A stretch of 23,830 nt of DNA, taken from the NCBI GenBank assembly GCA_016844515.1, contig JAERMP010000024.1, positions 1 to 23,830 of the forward strand, written 5' to 3'. A program made the translations under genes and the position numbers. The notes below the pieces were generated by a model, which saw nothing but the letters and a program-made list of their open reading frames with translations, ran no database searches and had not been told where the DNA came from. Positions 14,361 to 22,559 of the stretch are shown here, in pieces (the first letter of the stretch is position 1; each line of letters starts with the position of its first letter). This DNA comes from Thermoleophilia bacterium (GTDB lineage: Bacteria; Actinomycetota; Thermoleophilia; Gaiellales; Gaiellaceae).

Positions 14361-17300
14361 ATGGGGAAGGTGGGCAACCTCAAGCGGCTCGTCGTCGCTC
14401 TGGGCGCGACAGCTACCGTACTGATTGCCGCAGCGGTATCGGGCGCAGCGCCCGCACCGGTCGACGTGAAGGTCTATGACCAGTGCGCTAACGGTGATCC
14501 GCCAAGCACATCGACCAGTTGTCCCGGCGGTTGGATCAACGGCATCCTCCAGGCAAGCAACTCGCACTACGCCGAGGACGAGGTCACTCCGCAGCGACTT
14601 GTTCTAGAGCTCGAGAAGAACAGTGCGACCACGGGCAGAACGGTCGAGATCTCCTACCTCACTCGCAAGGGTGGGGTGCATGCATACGACTCCCTCGCAA
14701 CGTGGAACTACACGCAGTCCTCCGCTGATCATTGCCAGGATCTTCCTGGCTCGGTGCCGTGCCCCGGCGGCTCGGCAACGACGTTCCCGATTCCGCTCGA
14801 TGGCACCGTCGTCGCGGACTCGAACGGCGCGGGAAGCGCGACCTCTTCCCATCAGCTCACGGGCCAGGCCTTCACGATGTACGGCGGCACGATCACCTCG
14901 GTGTCGTCATACACCCACGACGATGCGGCAGGTTCGAGCGACTCGTACGCTCACGTGACGATCACGTACTCGGTGCCGTCGACGGCAAGCGGCCCGCAGG
15001 TGATGCTTCTCTTCGGCGGCCATCTCGCTCCGAGCCTCGGCCCCCGTGGCTGGGGCGTCGGCGTCGGCTCGGGCTCGATCTCGGGCGGCCCGTACCACAT
15101 CAGGGTCACCGGAGCTGATGGCGGTTCCGTCGGGAGCCGCGACAACCAGATCATGTCGAGCGCGATCCTCTCGCCGGCCAACATCCTCATCAAGAAGGTG
15201 GCCGTGGGTGGCGACGGAACGTTCGACTACACCGCTACCGGCGGCATCTCGAGCAACTTCTCGATCACGACGTCTGGCGGAAACGGTAGCCAGGCGTTTT
15301 CGAGCATCGTTCATGGCACGTACACGGTGACGGAGTCCGCTCCACCCCCCGGCTGGGACTTCACGAATCTCGTGTGCGTGGACGAGGACGGCGGTTCGTC
15401 GGTCGACCTCGGCCAGCGCAAGGCAACCATTGACCTCGATCCGGGCGAGACGGTCACCTGCACCTTCACGAACACGAAGCGCGGAAAGATCATCGTCGAG
15501 AAGCAGACGAACCCCGACGGCGCGACGCAGCTGTTCTCGTTCACGCCGAGCTACGCATCGGCCTTCTCGCTCTCCGACGGCCAGCAGAACACGTCGGTCT
15601 TCCTGGCGCCGGGCACGTACTCGGTGAACGAAACCGTGCCGAACGGATGGTCGCTCACGTCGGCGACCTGCGACGACGGCTCGAGCCCGAGCTCGATCGG
15701 CCTCGCCGCCGGCGAGACGGTGAAGTGCACCTTCACGAACTCGCAGCACGGCCAGGTCATCGTCAAGAAGGTCATGGTCGGTGGCACCGACACGTTCGAT
15801 TACTCGGGCACGCCGTCGGGCGCGATCTCCGTCAACAACGGGACGATCTCCGCGAACGTCGGCCCCGGTCAATACGTCTCGACCGAGGCGGCAAAGGCCG
15901 GCTGGGACCTGAGCTCGATCTCGTGCAGCGACGGCAACTCGTCGGGCTCGGTCGCGAACCGTCAGGCGACGTTCAACGTCGAGGCGGGCGAGACGGTGAC
16001 CTGCACGTTCACGAACACGAAGCAGGGTCAAGTGATCGTGAAGAAGGTCATGGTCGGCGGCACCGACACCTTCGACTACACGGGCACGCCTGCTGGGACG
16101 ATCTCCTCGAACAACGGGACGATCTCTGCGAGCGTCTCGGCTGGGCAGTACACGTCGACCGAGGCGGCGAAGGCCGGCTGGGATCTGACGAACGTAGTCT
16201 GCGACGACGCGAACTCGTCCGGAAGCGTTGCGAACCGCCAGGCGACGTTCAACGTCGAGGCCGGCGAGACGGTCACCTGCACGTTCACGAACCGGAAGCA
16301 GGGCCAGGTGATCGTGAAGAAGGTCATGGTCGGCGGCACGGATACGTTCAGCTACACCGGCACTCCGTCGGGCTCGATCTCCGTGAACAACGGGACGATC
16401 TCGGCGAGCGTTGCTCCGGGCGCCTACTCCTCGGTTGAGGACGCGAAGGCGGGCTGGAGCCTGACGAGCGTCGTCTGCGACGACGGCAACTCGTCCGGCA
16501 GCGTCGGCACGCGCACCGCGAGCTTCAACGTCGAGGCCGGCGAGACGGTCACCTGCACCTTCACGAACACGAAGCAGGGCCAGGTCGTCGTGAAGAAGGT
16601 CATGGTCGGCGGCACGGACACCTTCGACTACACCGGCACGCCCGCGGGCACGATCTCCGTGAACAACGGGACGATCTCCGCGAACGTCGGCCCCGGTCAA
16701 TACGTCTCGACCGAGGCTGCCAAGGCCGGCTGGGATCTGACCGCCGTCTCCTGTGACGACGGCAACTCGTCGGGCTCGGTCGCGAACCGGCAGGCGACGT
16801 TCAACGTCGAGGCCGGAGAGACCGTGACCTGCACGTTCACCAACACGAAGCGCGGTCAGGTGATCGTGAAGAAGGTCATGGTCGGCGGCACCGATACCTT
16901 CAACTACACCGGAACGCCGAGCGGCTCGATCTCCGCGAACAACGGGACGATCTCCGCCAGCGTCTCCGCAGGCCAGCACGTCTCCACCGAGTCGGCGAAG
17001 GCGGGTTGGGATCTGACGAGCGTCGTCTGCGACGACGCGAACTCGTCGGGCTCGGTTGCGAACCGCCAGGCGACCTTCAACGTCGAGGCCGGCGAGATCG
17101 TCACCTGCACCTTCACGAACACGAAGCAGGGCCAGGTGATCGTGAAGAAGGTCATGGTCGGCGGCACCGACAGCTTCGACTACACCGGGAAGGCCGGCTG
17201 GGATCTGACGGGCGTCGTCTGCGACGACGGCAACTCGTCGGGCTCGGTCGCGAACCGGCAGGCGGCTTTCAACGTCGAGGCTGGCGAGATCGTCACCTGC

Positions 17301-17444
17301 ACCTTCACGAACACGAAGCAGGGCCAGGTGATCGTGAAGAAGGTCATGGTCGGCGGCACCGACAGCTTCGACTACACCGGGACTCGGTCGGCTCCGTGGC
17401 CAACCGCCAGGCGACGTTCAACGTGGCCGCCGGCGAGGTCGTGA
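14361..17444 (+). CDS. Giant secreted prealbumin/CnaB-like repeat protein, N-terminal part
   Basis: This encodes a secreted surface protein. Residues 1 to about 30 form a Sec signal peptide (basic start, then LVVALGATATVLIAAAV, ending AAPA). Residues 31 to about 270 form an N-terminal domain with paired Cys and a GGHLAPSLGPRGWGVGVGSG segment. Then come prealbumin/CnaB-like repeats starting near 15180; the common unit is 92 residues (276 bases), from GQVIVKKVMVGGTDTFDYTG to VTCTFTNTKQ. Each full unit carries a first-strand Lys pair (6/7), Glu 46 in the TEAAKAGWDL segment, Asn 89 in TFTN, and Cys 59 and 85. Family-like sequence ends near 17381; the last 20 or so codons of this frame are out of frame, because the natural continuation is in the next frame (17381-20728). 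A good Shine-Dalgarno supports the start. Confidence 0.88.
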   Translation: MGKVGNLKRLVVALGATATVLIAAAVSGAAPAPVDVKVYDQCANGDPPSTSTSCPGGWINGILQASNSHYAEDEVTPQRLVLELEKNSATTGRTVEISYLTRKGGVHAYDSLATWNYTQSSADHCQDLPGSVPCPGGSATTFPIPLDGTVVADSNGAGSATSSHQLTGQAFTMYGGTITSVSSYTHDDAAGSSDSYAHVTITYSVPSTASGPQVMLLFGGHLAPSLGPRGWGVGVGSGSISGGPYHIRVTGADGGSVGSRDNQIMSSAILSPANILIKKVAVGGDGTFDYTATGGISSNFSITTSGGNGSQAFSSIVHGTYTVTESAPPPGWDFTNLVCVDEDGGSSVDLGQRKATIDLDPGETVTCTFTNTKRGKIIVEKQTNPDGATQLFSFTPSYASAFSLSDGQQNTSVFLAPGTYSVNETVPNGWSLTSATCDDGSSPSSIGLAAGETVKCTFTNSQHGQVIVKKVMVGGTDTFDYSGTPSGAISVNNGTISANVGPGQYVSTEAAKAGWDLSSISCSDGNSSGSVANRQATFNVEAGETVTCTFTNTKQGQVIVKKVMVGGTDTFDYTGTPAGTISSNNGTISASVSAGQYTSTEAAKAGWDLTNVVCDDANSSGSVANRQATFNVEAGETVTCTFTNRKQGQVIVKKVMVGGTDTFSYTGTPSGSISVNNGTISASVAPGAYSSVEDAKAGWSLTSVVCDDGNSSGSVGTRTASFNVEAGETVTCTFTNTKQGQVVVKKVMVGGTDTFDYTGTPAGTISVNNGTISANVGPGQYVSTEAAKAGWDLTAVSCDDGNSSGSVANRQATFNVEAGETVTCTFTNTKRGQVIVKKVMVGGTDTFNYTGTPSGSISANNGTISASVSAGQHVSTESAKAGWDLTSVVCDDANSSGSVANRQATFNVEAGEIVTCTFTNTKQGQVIVKKVMVGGTDSFDYTGKAGWDLTGVVCDDGNSSGSVANRQAAFNVEAGEIVTCTFTNTKQGQVIVKKVMVGGTDSFDYTGTRSAPWPTARRRSTWPPARS

Positions 17445-19672
17445 CCTGCACGTTCACGAACACGAAGCAGGGTCAGATCGTCGTCGAGAAGCAGACCATC
17501 CCGAACGGAGACGAAGCTACCTTCGGCTTCTCCGGTGAGATAGTCGCCACGCTGGGTGACGGCCAGAGCTCCTCCAAGCCGGTCGCACCCGGCACGTACA
17601 CCGTCGACGAGGCGGCCAAGGCCGGCTGGGACCTGACGTCGATCGTCTGCGACGACTCGAACTCGTCGGGCAGCCTTGCCAGCCGACGGGCGACCTTCAA
17701 CGTCGCTGCCGGTGAGGTCGTGAAGTGCACCTTCACGAACACGAAGCAGGGCCAGGTCGTCGTCAAGAAGGTCATGGTCGGCGGCACCGATACGTTCAAC
17801 TACACCGGAACGCCGAACGGCTCGATCGCGGTCAACAACGGGACGATCTCCCAGAACGTCGCCCCGGGTCAGTACTTCTCGACCGAGGCGGCGAAGCCCG
17901 GCTGGGATCTGACCGCAGTCTCCTGCGACGACGCAAACTCGGTCGGCTCGGTCGCGAACCGGCAGGCGACGTTCAACCTCGAGCCCGGCGAGTCGGTGAC
18001 TTGCACCTTCACGAACACGAAGCAGGGCCAGGTGATCGTGAAGAAGGTCATGGTCGGCGGTACCGACAGCTTCGACTACTCGGGAACGCCGAACGGCTCG
18101 ATCGCGGTCAACAACGGAACCGTCTCGGCGAACGTGGCCCCCGGTCAGTACGTCTCGACCGAGGCTGCGAAGGCCGGCTGGGATCTGACCTCAGTGGCCT
18201 GCGACGACGGCAACTCGGTCGGCTCGGTGGCGAACCGCCAGGCGACGTTCGACGTCGCTGCCGGCGAGGTCGTAACCTGCACCTTCACGAACACGAAGCG
18301 CGGCTCGATCGTCGTCGAGAAGCAGACCATCCCGAACGGAGACGAGGCTACCTTCGACTTTACGGGTGAGATCGTTGCCACACTCGGTGACGGGCAGAGC
18401 TCGTCCAAGTCGGTCGAGCCCGGCACCTACACCGTCGACGAGGCCGCAAAGGCCGGTTGGGATCTCACGTCGATCGTCTGCGATGACTCGAACTCGTCGG
18501 GGAGCCTCGCGAACCGGCGGGCGACCTTCAACGTCGCGGCCGGTGAGGTCGTGAAGTGCACCTTCACGAACACGAAGCTGGGCACGATCATCGTCGAGAA
18601 GCAGACGAACCCCAACGGCGATACGCAGGTGTTCGGCTTCAACGCGAGCTACGACGGCGACGGCTTCTCGCTCTCCGACGGGCAGTCGAGCAACTCGGGG
18701 GCCCTTGCTCCGGGAACGTACTCGGTCTCCGAGAACGTGCCCGCCGGCTGGGATCTCGAGTCCGTGGTCTGCAGCGACGGCTCGGCGCCCGGCTCGATCG
18801 GCCTTGCGCCCGGCGAGACGGTGACCTGCGTCTTCACCAACGAGAAGGACGCAGCGATCATCGTCGAGAAGCAGACGAACCCGAATGGCGATCCGCAGTC
18901 GTTCAGCTTCAACGCGAGCTACGACGGCGACGGCTTCTCGCTCTCCGACGGGCAGTCGAACAACTCGGGCGATCTCGACCCGGGCACTTACTCGGTCTCC
19001 GAGAACGTGCCGCAGGGCTGGGATCTCGATTCGGCTACTTGCGACGACGGCTCGAGCCCGAGCGCGATCGGCCTGAGCGCGGGCGAGACCGTCCACTGCA
19101 CCTTCGTCAACGAGAAGGACAGCGTGATCATCGTCGAGAAGCAGACGAACCCGAACGGCGATCCGCAGCTGTTCCACTTCGACGCGAGCTACGACGAGGG
19201 CGGCTTCTCACTCGCCGACGGGCAGTCGAACAACTCCGGCGACCTCGACCCGGGTACCTACTCGGTGTCCGAGGACGTGCCCGAGGGCTGGGAGCTCGAG
19301 TCGAGCACGTGCTCTGGCGAGCACAATCCGGGCTCGATCGCACTGGCTGCGGGCGAGACGGTGACCTGCGTCTTCACCAACACGAAGCGCGGCTCGATCA
19401 TCGTCGAGAAGCAGACGAGCCCGAACGGGGCGGCCGGAAGCTTCAGCTTCAGCGGCGACGCGGCCGGGTCGATCGGCGACAACGGGCAGATCGTCGTCTC
19501 GAACCTCGTGCCCGGCACGTACACGTCGACCGAGGCCGAGGCCCAGGGTTGGAGCCTGTCCTCGATCTCGTGCAACGACGCGAACTCCACCGGGAGTCTC
19601 GGCAACCGGACGGCGACGTTCAGGCTCGAAGCCGGCGAGACGGTGAAGTGCACCTTCACCAACGCGAAGCTC
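15180..19672 (+). repeat. Tandem array of prealbumin-like coding repeats (about 276-base period)
   Basis: About 17 units are recognisable by a closing T(C)TFTNxK and an opening VEK/VKK. Three flavours occur: A (KKVMVGGTDTF, 92 residues), B (EKQTIPNGDEATF) and C (EKQTNPNGD with SFNASYD). Order is roughly one divergent unit, C, seven A units (the last two shortened), B, A, A, B, C, C, C and one divergent unit. Blocks around 17480-17760 and 18310-18590 are near-identical and lie 831 bases apart, showing duplication of an A-A-B super-unit. Such repeats are prone to recombination and to assembly errors. Confidence 0.85.
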
Positions 19673-20728
19673 GGCCAGGGCTCGATCGACGTCCAGAAGT
19701 CGGTGAGCCCAACCTCGGTCAAGGAGCCGGGAGGCCAGGTTACGTACTCGGTCTCGATCAGGAACACGTCCGCTGACGTCGACGTGACCATCACGAACGT
19801 CGTCGACGACAAGTTCGGCGACCTCGACGATGACGGCGGCAACGGGTGCTTCGACGTGCCGATCAACATGGCCCCGGGCGAGGTGACGAGCTGCCAGTTC
19901 ACGAAGCAGATCACGGGCGTGGGCGGCACCTCACACGTCAACGTCGTCACGGCGAGCGGCACGGACGAGGCTGGGAATCCCGTCTCCGACTCGGACGACG
20001 CCAAGGTCGACATCACGCCGCGGCTCATCGACCTCGTGATCGTCAAGGAGGCGAGTTCGCCGACCCCGCTCAACGGGATCGTCAACTACTCGCTGACGGT
20101 GACGAACAAGGGCCCGGACACGGCGACGAACGTCCAGCTCGCCGATCCGGCTCCCGCGGGCATCACGTACCTGACGGCAAACCCGTCGCAGGGCACGTGC
20201 AACACGAGCCCGGCGCTCATCACCTGCAGCCTCGGCTCGATCGCCGCGGGCCAGACGGTGACGATTGCGATCACCGCACGCGCGACGGCGGTCGGGTCTC
20301 ATACCAACACGGCAACGGTGACGGGCGGCGGCGGACGTGAGACGAACCCGGCGGACAACGTCGACTCGGCCGTGACGGTCGTGCCGGCGCCGCTCAAGCC
20401 GCCGACGGTCAAGCCGCCAGTGGTAGAGACCGAGGTCTGCCTCTCGCTGACCGTCTCGCCGAAGATGATCAAGGCGGACGGCAAGCCGGACAAGGTCACG
20501 GTCAAGGTGACGGCCGGCAAGAAGCCGGTGAAGGGCATCAAGGTCGTCGTCAGCGGAGCCGGCGTCAAAAAGTCGGCAAAGACCAACGGCAAGGGCGTGG
20601 CGGTGCTCAAGATCAATCCGCGCAAGCCGGGCCTGATCACGGTCACCGTCGTCGAGACGAACCAGAAGCTCTGCGGCCCCAAGCGGATCGGGGTTGTGGG
20701 GGTATTCCTCCCGCCGCTCACGGGCTAG
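17381..20728 (+). CDS. Giant repeat protein, C-terminal part (shifted frame)
   Basis: This frame continues the protein from 14361 after an out-of-frame junction near 17381. It opens with SVGSVANRQATFNVAAGE, the second half of a repeat unit, and runs through eight more prealbumin-like units to about 19672. Two DUF11-type domains follow: VQKSVSPTSVKEPGGQVTYS near 19690, and VIVKEASSPTPLNGIVNYSL near 20037 with VTNKGPDTATNVQLADPAPA. A PPTVKPPVVET linker leads to a final Ig-like domain resembling invasin/Big-type folds (LTVSPKMIKADGKPDKVTVK). The end, FLPPLTG, is LPXTG-like, but no membrane helix or basic tail follows, so sortase anchoring is not supported. By itself the frame has no proper start; the GTG at 17396 is only a nominal one. 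Confidence 0.85.
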   Translation, partial: DSVGSVANRQATFNVAAGEVVTCTFTNTKQGQIVVEKQTIPNGDEATFGFSGEIVATLGDGQSSSKPVAPGTYTVDEAAKAGWDLTSIVCDDSNSSGSLASRRATFNVAAGEVVKCTFTNTKQGQVVVKKVMVGGTDTFNYTGTPNGSIAVNNGTISQNVAPGQYFSTEAAKPGWDLTAVSCDDANSVGSVANRQATFNLEPGESVTCTFTNTKQGQVIVKKVMVGGTDSFDYSGTPNGSIAVNNGTVSANVAPGQYVSTEAAKAGWDLTSVACDDGNSVGSVANRQATFDVAAGEVVTCTFTNTKRGSIVVEKQTIPNGDEATFDFTGEIVATLGDGQSSSKSVEPGTYTVDEAAKAGWDLTSIVCDDSNSSGSLANRRATFNVAAGEVVKCTFTNTKLGTIIVEKQTNPNGDTQVFGFNASYDGDGFSLSDGQSSNSGALAPGTYSVSENVPAGWDLESVVCSDGSAPGSIGLAPGETVTCVFTNEKDAAIIVEKQTNPNGDPQSFSFNASYDGDGFSLSDGQSNNSGDLDPGTYSVSENVPQGWDLDSATCDDGSSPSAIGLSAGETVHCTFVNEKDSVIIVEKQTNPNGDPQLFHFDASYDEGGFSLADGQSNNSGDLDPGTYSVSEDVPEGWELESSTCSGEHNPGSIALAAGETVTCVFTNTKRGSIIVEKQTSPNGAAGSFSFSGDAAGSIGDNGQIVVSNLVPGTYTSTEAEAQGWSLSSISCNDANSTGSLGNRTATFRLEAGETVKCTFTNAKLGQGSIDVQKSVSPTSVKEPGGQVTYSVSIRNTSADVDVTITNVVDDKFGDLDDDGGNGCFDVPINMAPGEVTSCQFTKQITGVGGTSHVNVVTASGTDEAGNPVSDSDDAKVDITPRLIDLVIVKEASSPTPLNGIVNYSLTVTNKGPDTATNVQLADPAPAGITYLTANPSQGTCNTSPALITCSLGSIAAGQTVTIAITARATAVGSHTNTATVTGGGGRETNPADNVDSAVTVVPAPLKPPTVKPPVVETEVCLSLTVSPKMIKADGKPDKVTVKVTAGKKPVKGIKVVVSGAGVKKSAKTNGKGVAVLKINPRKPGLITVTVVETNQKLCGPKRIGVVGVFLPPLTG

Positions 20729-20754
20729 CGGGGAGGGGGCGCTACGCCAAGGGT

Positions 20755-20780
20755 TGAGGGGCGGCTGCGGTCGCCCCTCA
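20755..20780 (+). terminator. Hairpin after the repeat-protein gene
   Basis: TGAGGGGCG (20755-20763) and CGCCCCTCA (20772-20780) are perfect 9-base complements around an eight-base loop, 27 bases after the stop codon. No T-tract follows, so termination may be Rho-dependent or weak. Confidence 0.55.
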
Positions 20781-20788
20781 GCTCATGT

Positions 20789-20813
20789 GGGGTCTGACCC
20801 GGGGTCAGACCCC
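20789..20813. repeat. Inverted pair of GGGGTCTGACCCC-family repeats
   Basis: GGGGTCTGACCC (20789-20800) and GGGTCAGACCCC (20802-20813) are perfect 12-base reverse complements with a single central G. Each half is itself near-palindromic. The same family is clustered at 13225-13348. Confidence 0.85.
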
Positions 20814-20868
20814 GTTGTCGAAATGAGACATGGCCGCTAATGAAGGAGGAACGACGTGGTCACTCGAA

Positions 20869-20902
20869 CGAGGAATTGCCCCTCACTCTGGCGGGGGATA
20901 CC
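20869..20902 (+). promoter_or_regulatory. Bipartite upstream element of the L,D-transpeptidase gene (putative promoter)
   Basis: CGAGGAATTGCC (20869-20880), 12 bases, then GGGGGATAC (20893-20901) repeat the layout found at 14223-14255 upstream of the giant repeat protein. If GATACC is the -10, transcription would start around 20908, only a few bases before the ATG at 20915. This favours a near-leaderless message and argues against the longer frame's ATG at 20840. Confidence 0.5.
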
Positions 20903-20914
20903 CTGAGAATTGGC

Positions 20915-21658
20915 ATGTCGACAGCGATTCCGACAACCCGGTGGCTCGTGGCTGTAGCGGGCGCGACTTTCGTGCTCGCCTGCGCCTTCGCTCTTGCACC
21001 GCGAGCGGATGCCAGTCCCACGAAGCTCTCGGATGTCGACGTCGTGGGGTCTGGAACCATCGCCTGGCGCCAGGTCGCCGTGCTCGCGAAGCCGAGCTCG
21101 GGCGCGAAGCGCATCACCGTCCTCGAGGAGTTCCGTCCGGACTTCCGGCCGCAGTACGTCCTCGCGCTCGACGTCGTCGAGGGTAAGAGCGGAAAGCCAT
21201 CGTGGTATCGGATCATCGTGCCGGGGCGACCGAACGGGCGCACCGGCTGGGTGCGGGCGGCGTCGCTTGAGCTTCATCCGGTGCGCAAGCGACTCGTTGT
21301 CTACAGGGGCGCGCGGCGGTTCGAGTTCTGGGATGGGAACAAGCTCGTCCGTGCCGGTAAGGTCGCCGTCGGCAAGCCAGGCGCGGAGACTCCCCTCGGG
21401 CTCTTCTACGTCACGGACAAGTTCGATCCGCGCATCGACTCGAACTGGGCGATCCTCGGCAACTACGCCTTCGAGACGAGCGCCTACTCGAAGCTCACGG
21501 ACTGGCCGGGTGGAGGGATCGTCGGGATGCACGGGACACCGTCGCCGTCGCTTCTGGGGCAGGCGGTCTCACACGGGTGCGTCCGGGTGCACAACGACAA
21601 CATCGAGTTCCTGCGCAACCGCGTCCCACTCGGAACGCCGGTCAAGATCGTTCGGTAA
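20915..21658 (+). CDS. Secreted L,D-transpeptidase (YkuD domain)
   Basis: YkuD-type L,D-transpeptidases form 3-3 cross-links in peptidoglycan or attach proteins to it, outside the membrane. From the ATG at 20915 the product is 247 residues: signal peptide (TTRWLVAVAGATFVLACAFALAP, cleavage after ADA likely), an SH3-like region (about 40-125), then the YkuD domain from KRLVVYRGARRFEFW. Catalytic motifs are intact: GGGIVGMHGTPSP with the conserved His, and SHGCVRVHN with the nucleophile Cys at 222. GKPGAETPLGLFYV is also typical. The frame extends upstream to an ATG at 20840, but that start would lie before the putative promoter and add a non-hydrophobic extension. No Shine-Dalgarno precedes 20915, which fits a leaderless message. 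It follows the giant surface protein in the same direction. Confidence 0.9.
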   Translation: MSTAIPTTRWLVAVAGATFVLACAFALAPRADASPTKLSDVDVVGSGTIAWRQVAVLAKPSSGAKRITVLEEFRPDFRPQYVLALDVVEGKSGKPSWYRIIVPGRPNGRTGWVRAASLELHPVRKRLVVYRGARRFEFWDGNKLVRAGKVAVGKPGAETPLGLFYVTDKFDPRIDSNWAILGNYAFETSAYSKLTDWPGGGIVGMHGTPSPSLLGQAVSHGCVRVHNDNIEFLRNRVPLGTPVKIVR

Positions 21659-21699
21659 AGGCGAGGCTCGGGTCGCCCCGGCGACGCCGGCGCCGACTC

Positions 21700-22494
21700 C
21701 TACGAGGACGCGGCGACGAAGGCGTACGGAATGACGCTGTCGCTTGCGAGGCTGCGACGGTATGCGCCCGTTTCGGCCGGTGCCGATGCGAGGTCGCGCA
21801 GCTTGTAGCCGCCGTCGAGGAAGCGGTGGCCGGCAACGAACGGCCGCCACGATCCGCCTCCACCGTACGACACCGAGACGCGCTCGAATCGGAACGAGAA
21901 CGCGTTGCACGCCGCCTCGCCACCGTTCCAGGTCTCTGCGGTGGCAATCGGCGCCCAACGGCCGGACGATTCGCGCAGGCGTACCGGCTCCGTCGCGGCT
22001 TGATCGTCGACCCAGACCCGCCACCAGCCGGGCCGTCCAGACATCTCGAGGACGGCGATGCGGTGGCTCCTGCCCACGGGAACGCCCTGCTCGATGAGGA
22101 TGAACTCGGGGTCGCGCCCTTCGCGCGTGATCTCCGCGTAGATGAACGGATCCATCCCCGGCATCGAGGCAACACCCGCCTGGATCCATGCGTCCTGGCC
22201 GTTAGCGCCCTGTCCGGGGCCTCCGACGCCGACCCAGCCGGCGACATGGCCGGATGCGACGCTCGGCTCCCGGACGAGTGTCAGAGTCGCCCGGACTCCG
22301 TGGCCGTTGTAGGTCGCCTGGTGCCCGGCGTACGCATAGCCGTTGTCGCCTATCTCATCGCCGCAGGCGCGGCCGGCTGTTGCCGTCGTCGAAGCACCGA
22401 CAAGCGCCGATATGGCGAGAGCGCCAACGAGGACTGTGAGGAGGGGCCGCACCCGCACGCGGTTGTCGTCGGCGTCCCTCTCGCCGGGGGCCAT
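21700..22494 (-). CDS. Secreted protein of unknown function
   Basis: A 264-residue product with a signal peptide: MAPGERDADDN, Arg-rich VRVRP, then LLTVLVGALAISALVGAS and a likely cleavage near TATA-GRACG. The mature part is rich in Gly, Trp and aromatic residues, as in a beta-sandwich domain: HVAGWVGVGGPGQGANGQDA, then WIQAGVASMPGMDPFIYAEI, and later PGWWRVWVDD and RWAPIATAETWNGGEAACN. Two Cys, one near the mature N-terminus and one in EAACN, could form a disulfide. I recognise no catalytic motif and do not assign a family; a carbohydrate-binding or lectin-like role is only a guess from the fold pattern. It converges on the L,D-transpeptidase and is divergent from the mutase gene. Confidence 0.75.
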   Translation of the reverse strand: MAPGERDADDNRVRVRPLLTVLVGALAISALVGASTTATAGRACGDEIGDNGYAYAGHQATYNGHGVRATLTLVREPSVASGHVAGWVGVGGPGQGANGQDAWIQAGVASMPGMDPFIYAEITREGRDPEFILIEQGVPVGRSHRIAVLEMSGRPGWWRVWVDDQAATEPVRLRESSGRWAPIATAETWNGGEAACNAFSFRFERVSVSYGGGGSWRPFVAGHRFLDGGYKLRDLASAPAETGAYRRSLASDSVIPYAFVAASS

Positions 22495-22545
22495 CCCTCG
22501 TTCGCGCGATCAGGTCCCCGAAGCCAGCCGTGAAGTTCTGCCGCC

Positions 22546-22551
22546 TACAAT
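22546..22551 (+). promoter_or_regulatory. Candidate -10 box of the mutase gene
   Basis: TACAAT lies eight bases before the mutase ATG at 22560, in a very GC-rich context. If used, transcription would begin at or just before the start codon and give a leaderless message; no Shine-Dalgarno is present. No good -35 is seen, so this is tentative. Confidence 0.35.
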
Positions 22552-22559
22552 GCGGCGCG

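Noticed and set aside
14907..16979. 690-codon minus-strand open frame across the repeat array
   Set aside because: It mirrors the 276-base coding repeat, is dominated by Arg/Asp/Ala, and lacks any start context; the plus strand encodes the conserved domains.
17006..17380. Upstream extension of the C-terminal repeat-protein frame
   Set aside because: Before 17381 this frame reads Arg-rich out-of-frame sequence (GSDERRLRRRELVGLG), while the true repeats are in the other frame.
15180..19672. Possible CRISPR-like or satellite repeat array
   Set aside because: The 276-base units are translated, divergent protein domains in a continuous frame, not short direct repeats with unique spacers.
20840..20914. 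Longer start (ATG at 20840) for the L,D-transpeptidase
   Set aside because: The extension is polar and would place about 25 residues before the signal peptide; the shared promoter-like element also lies downstream of it.
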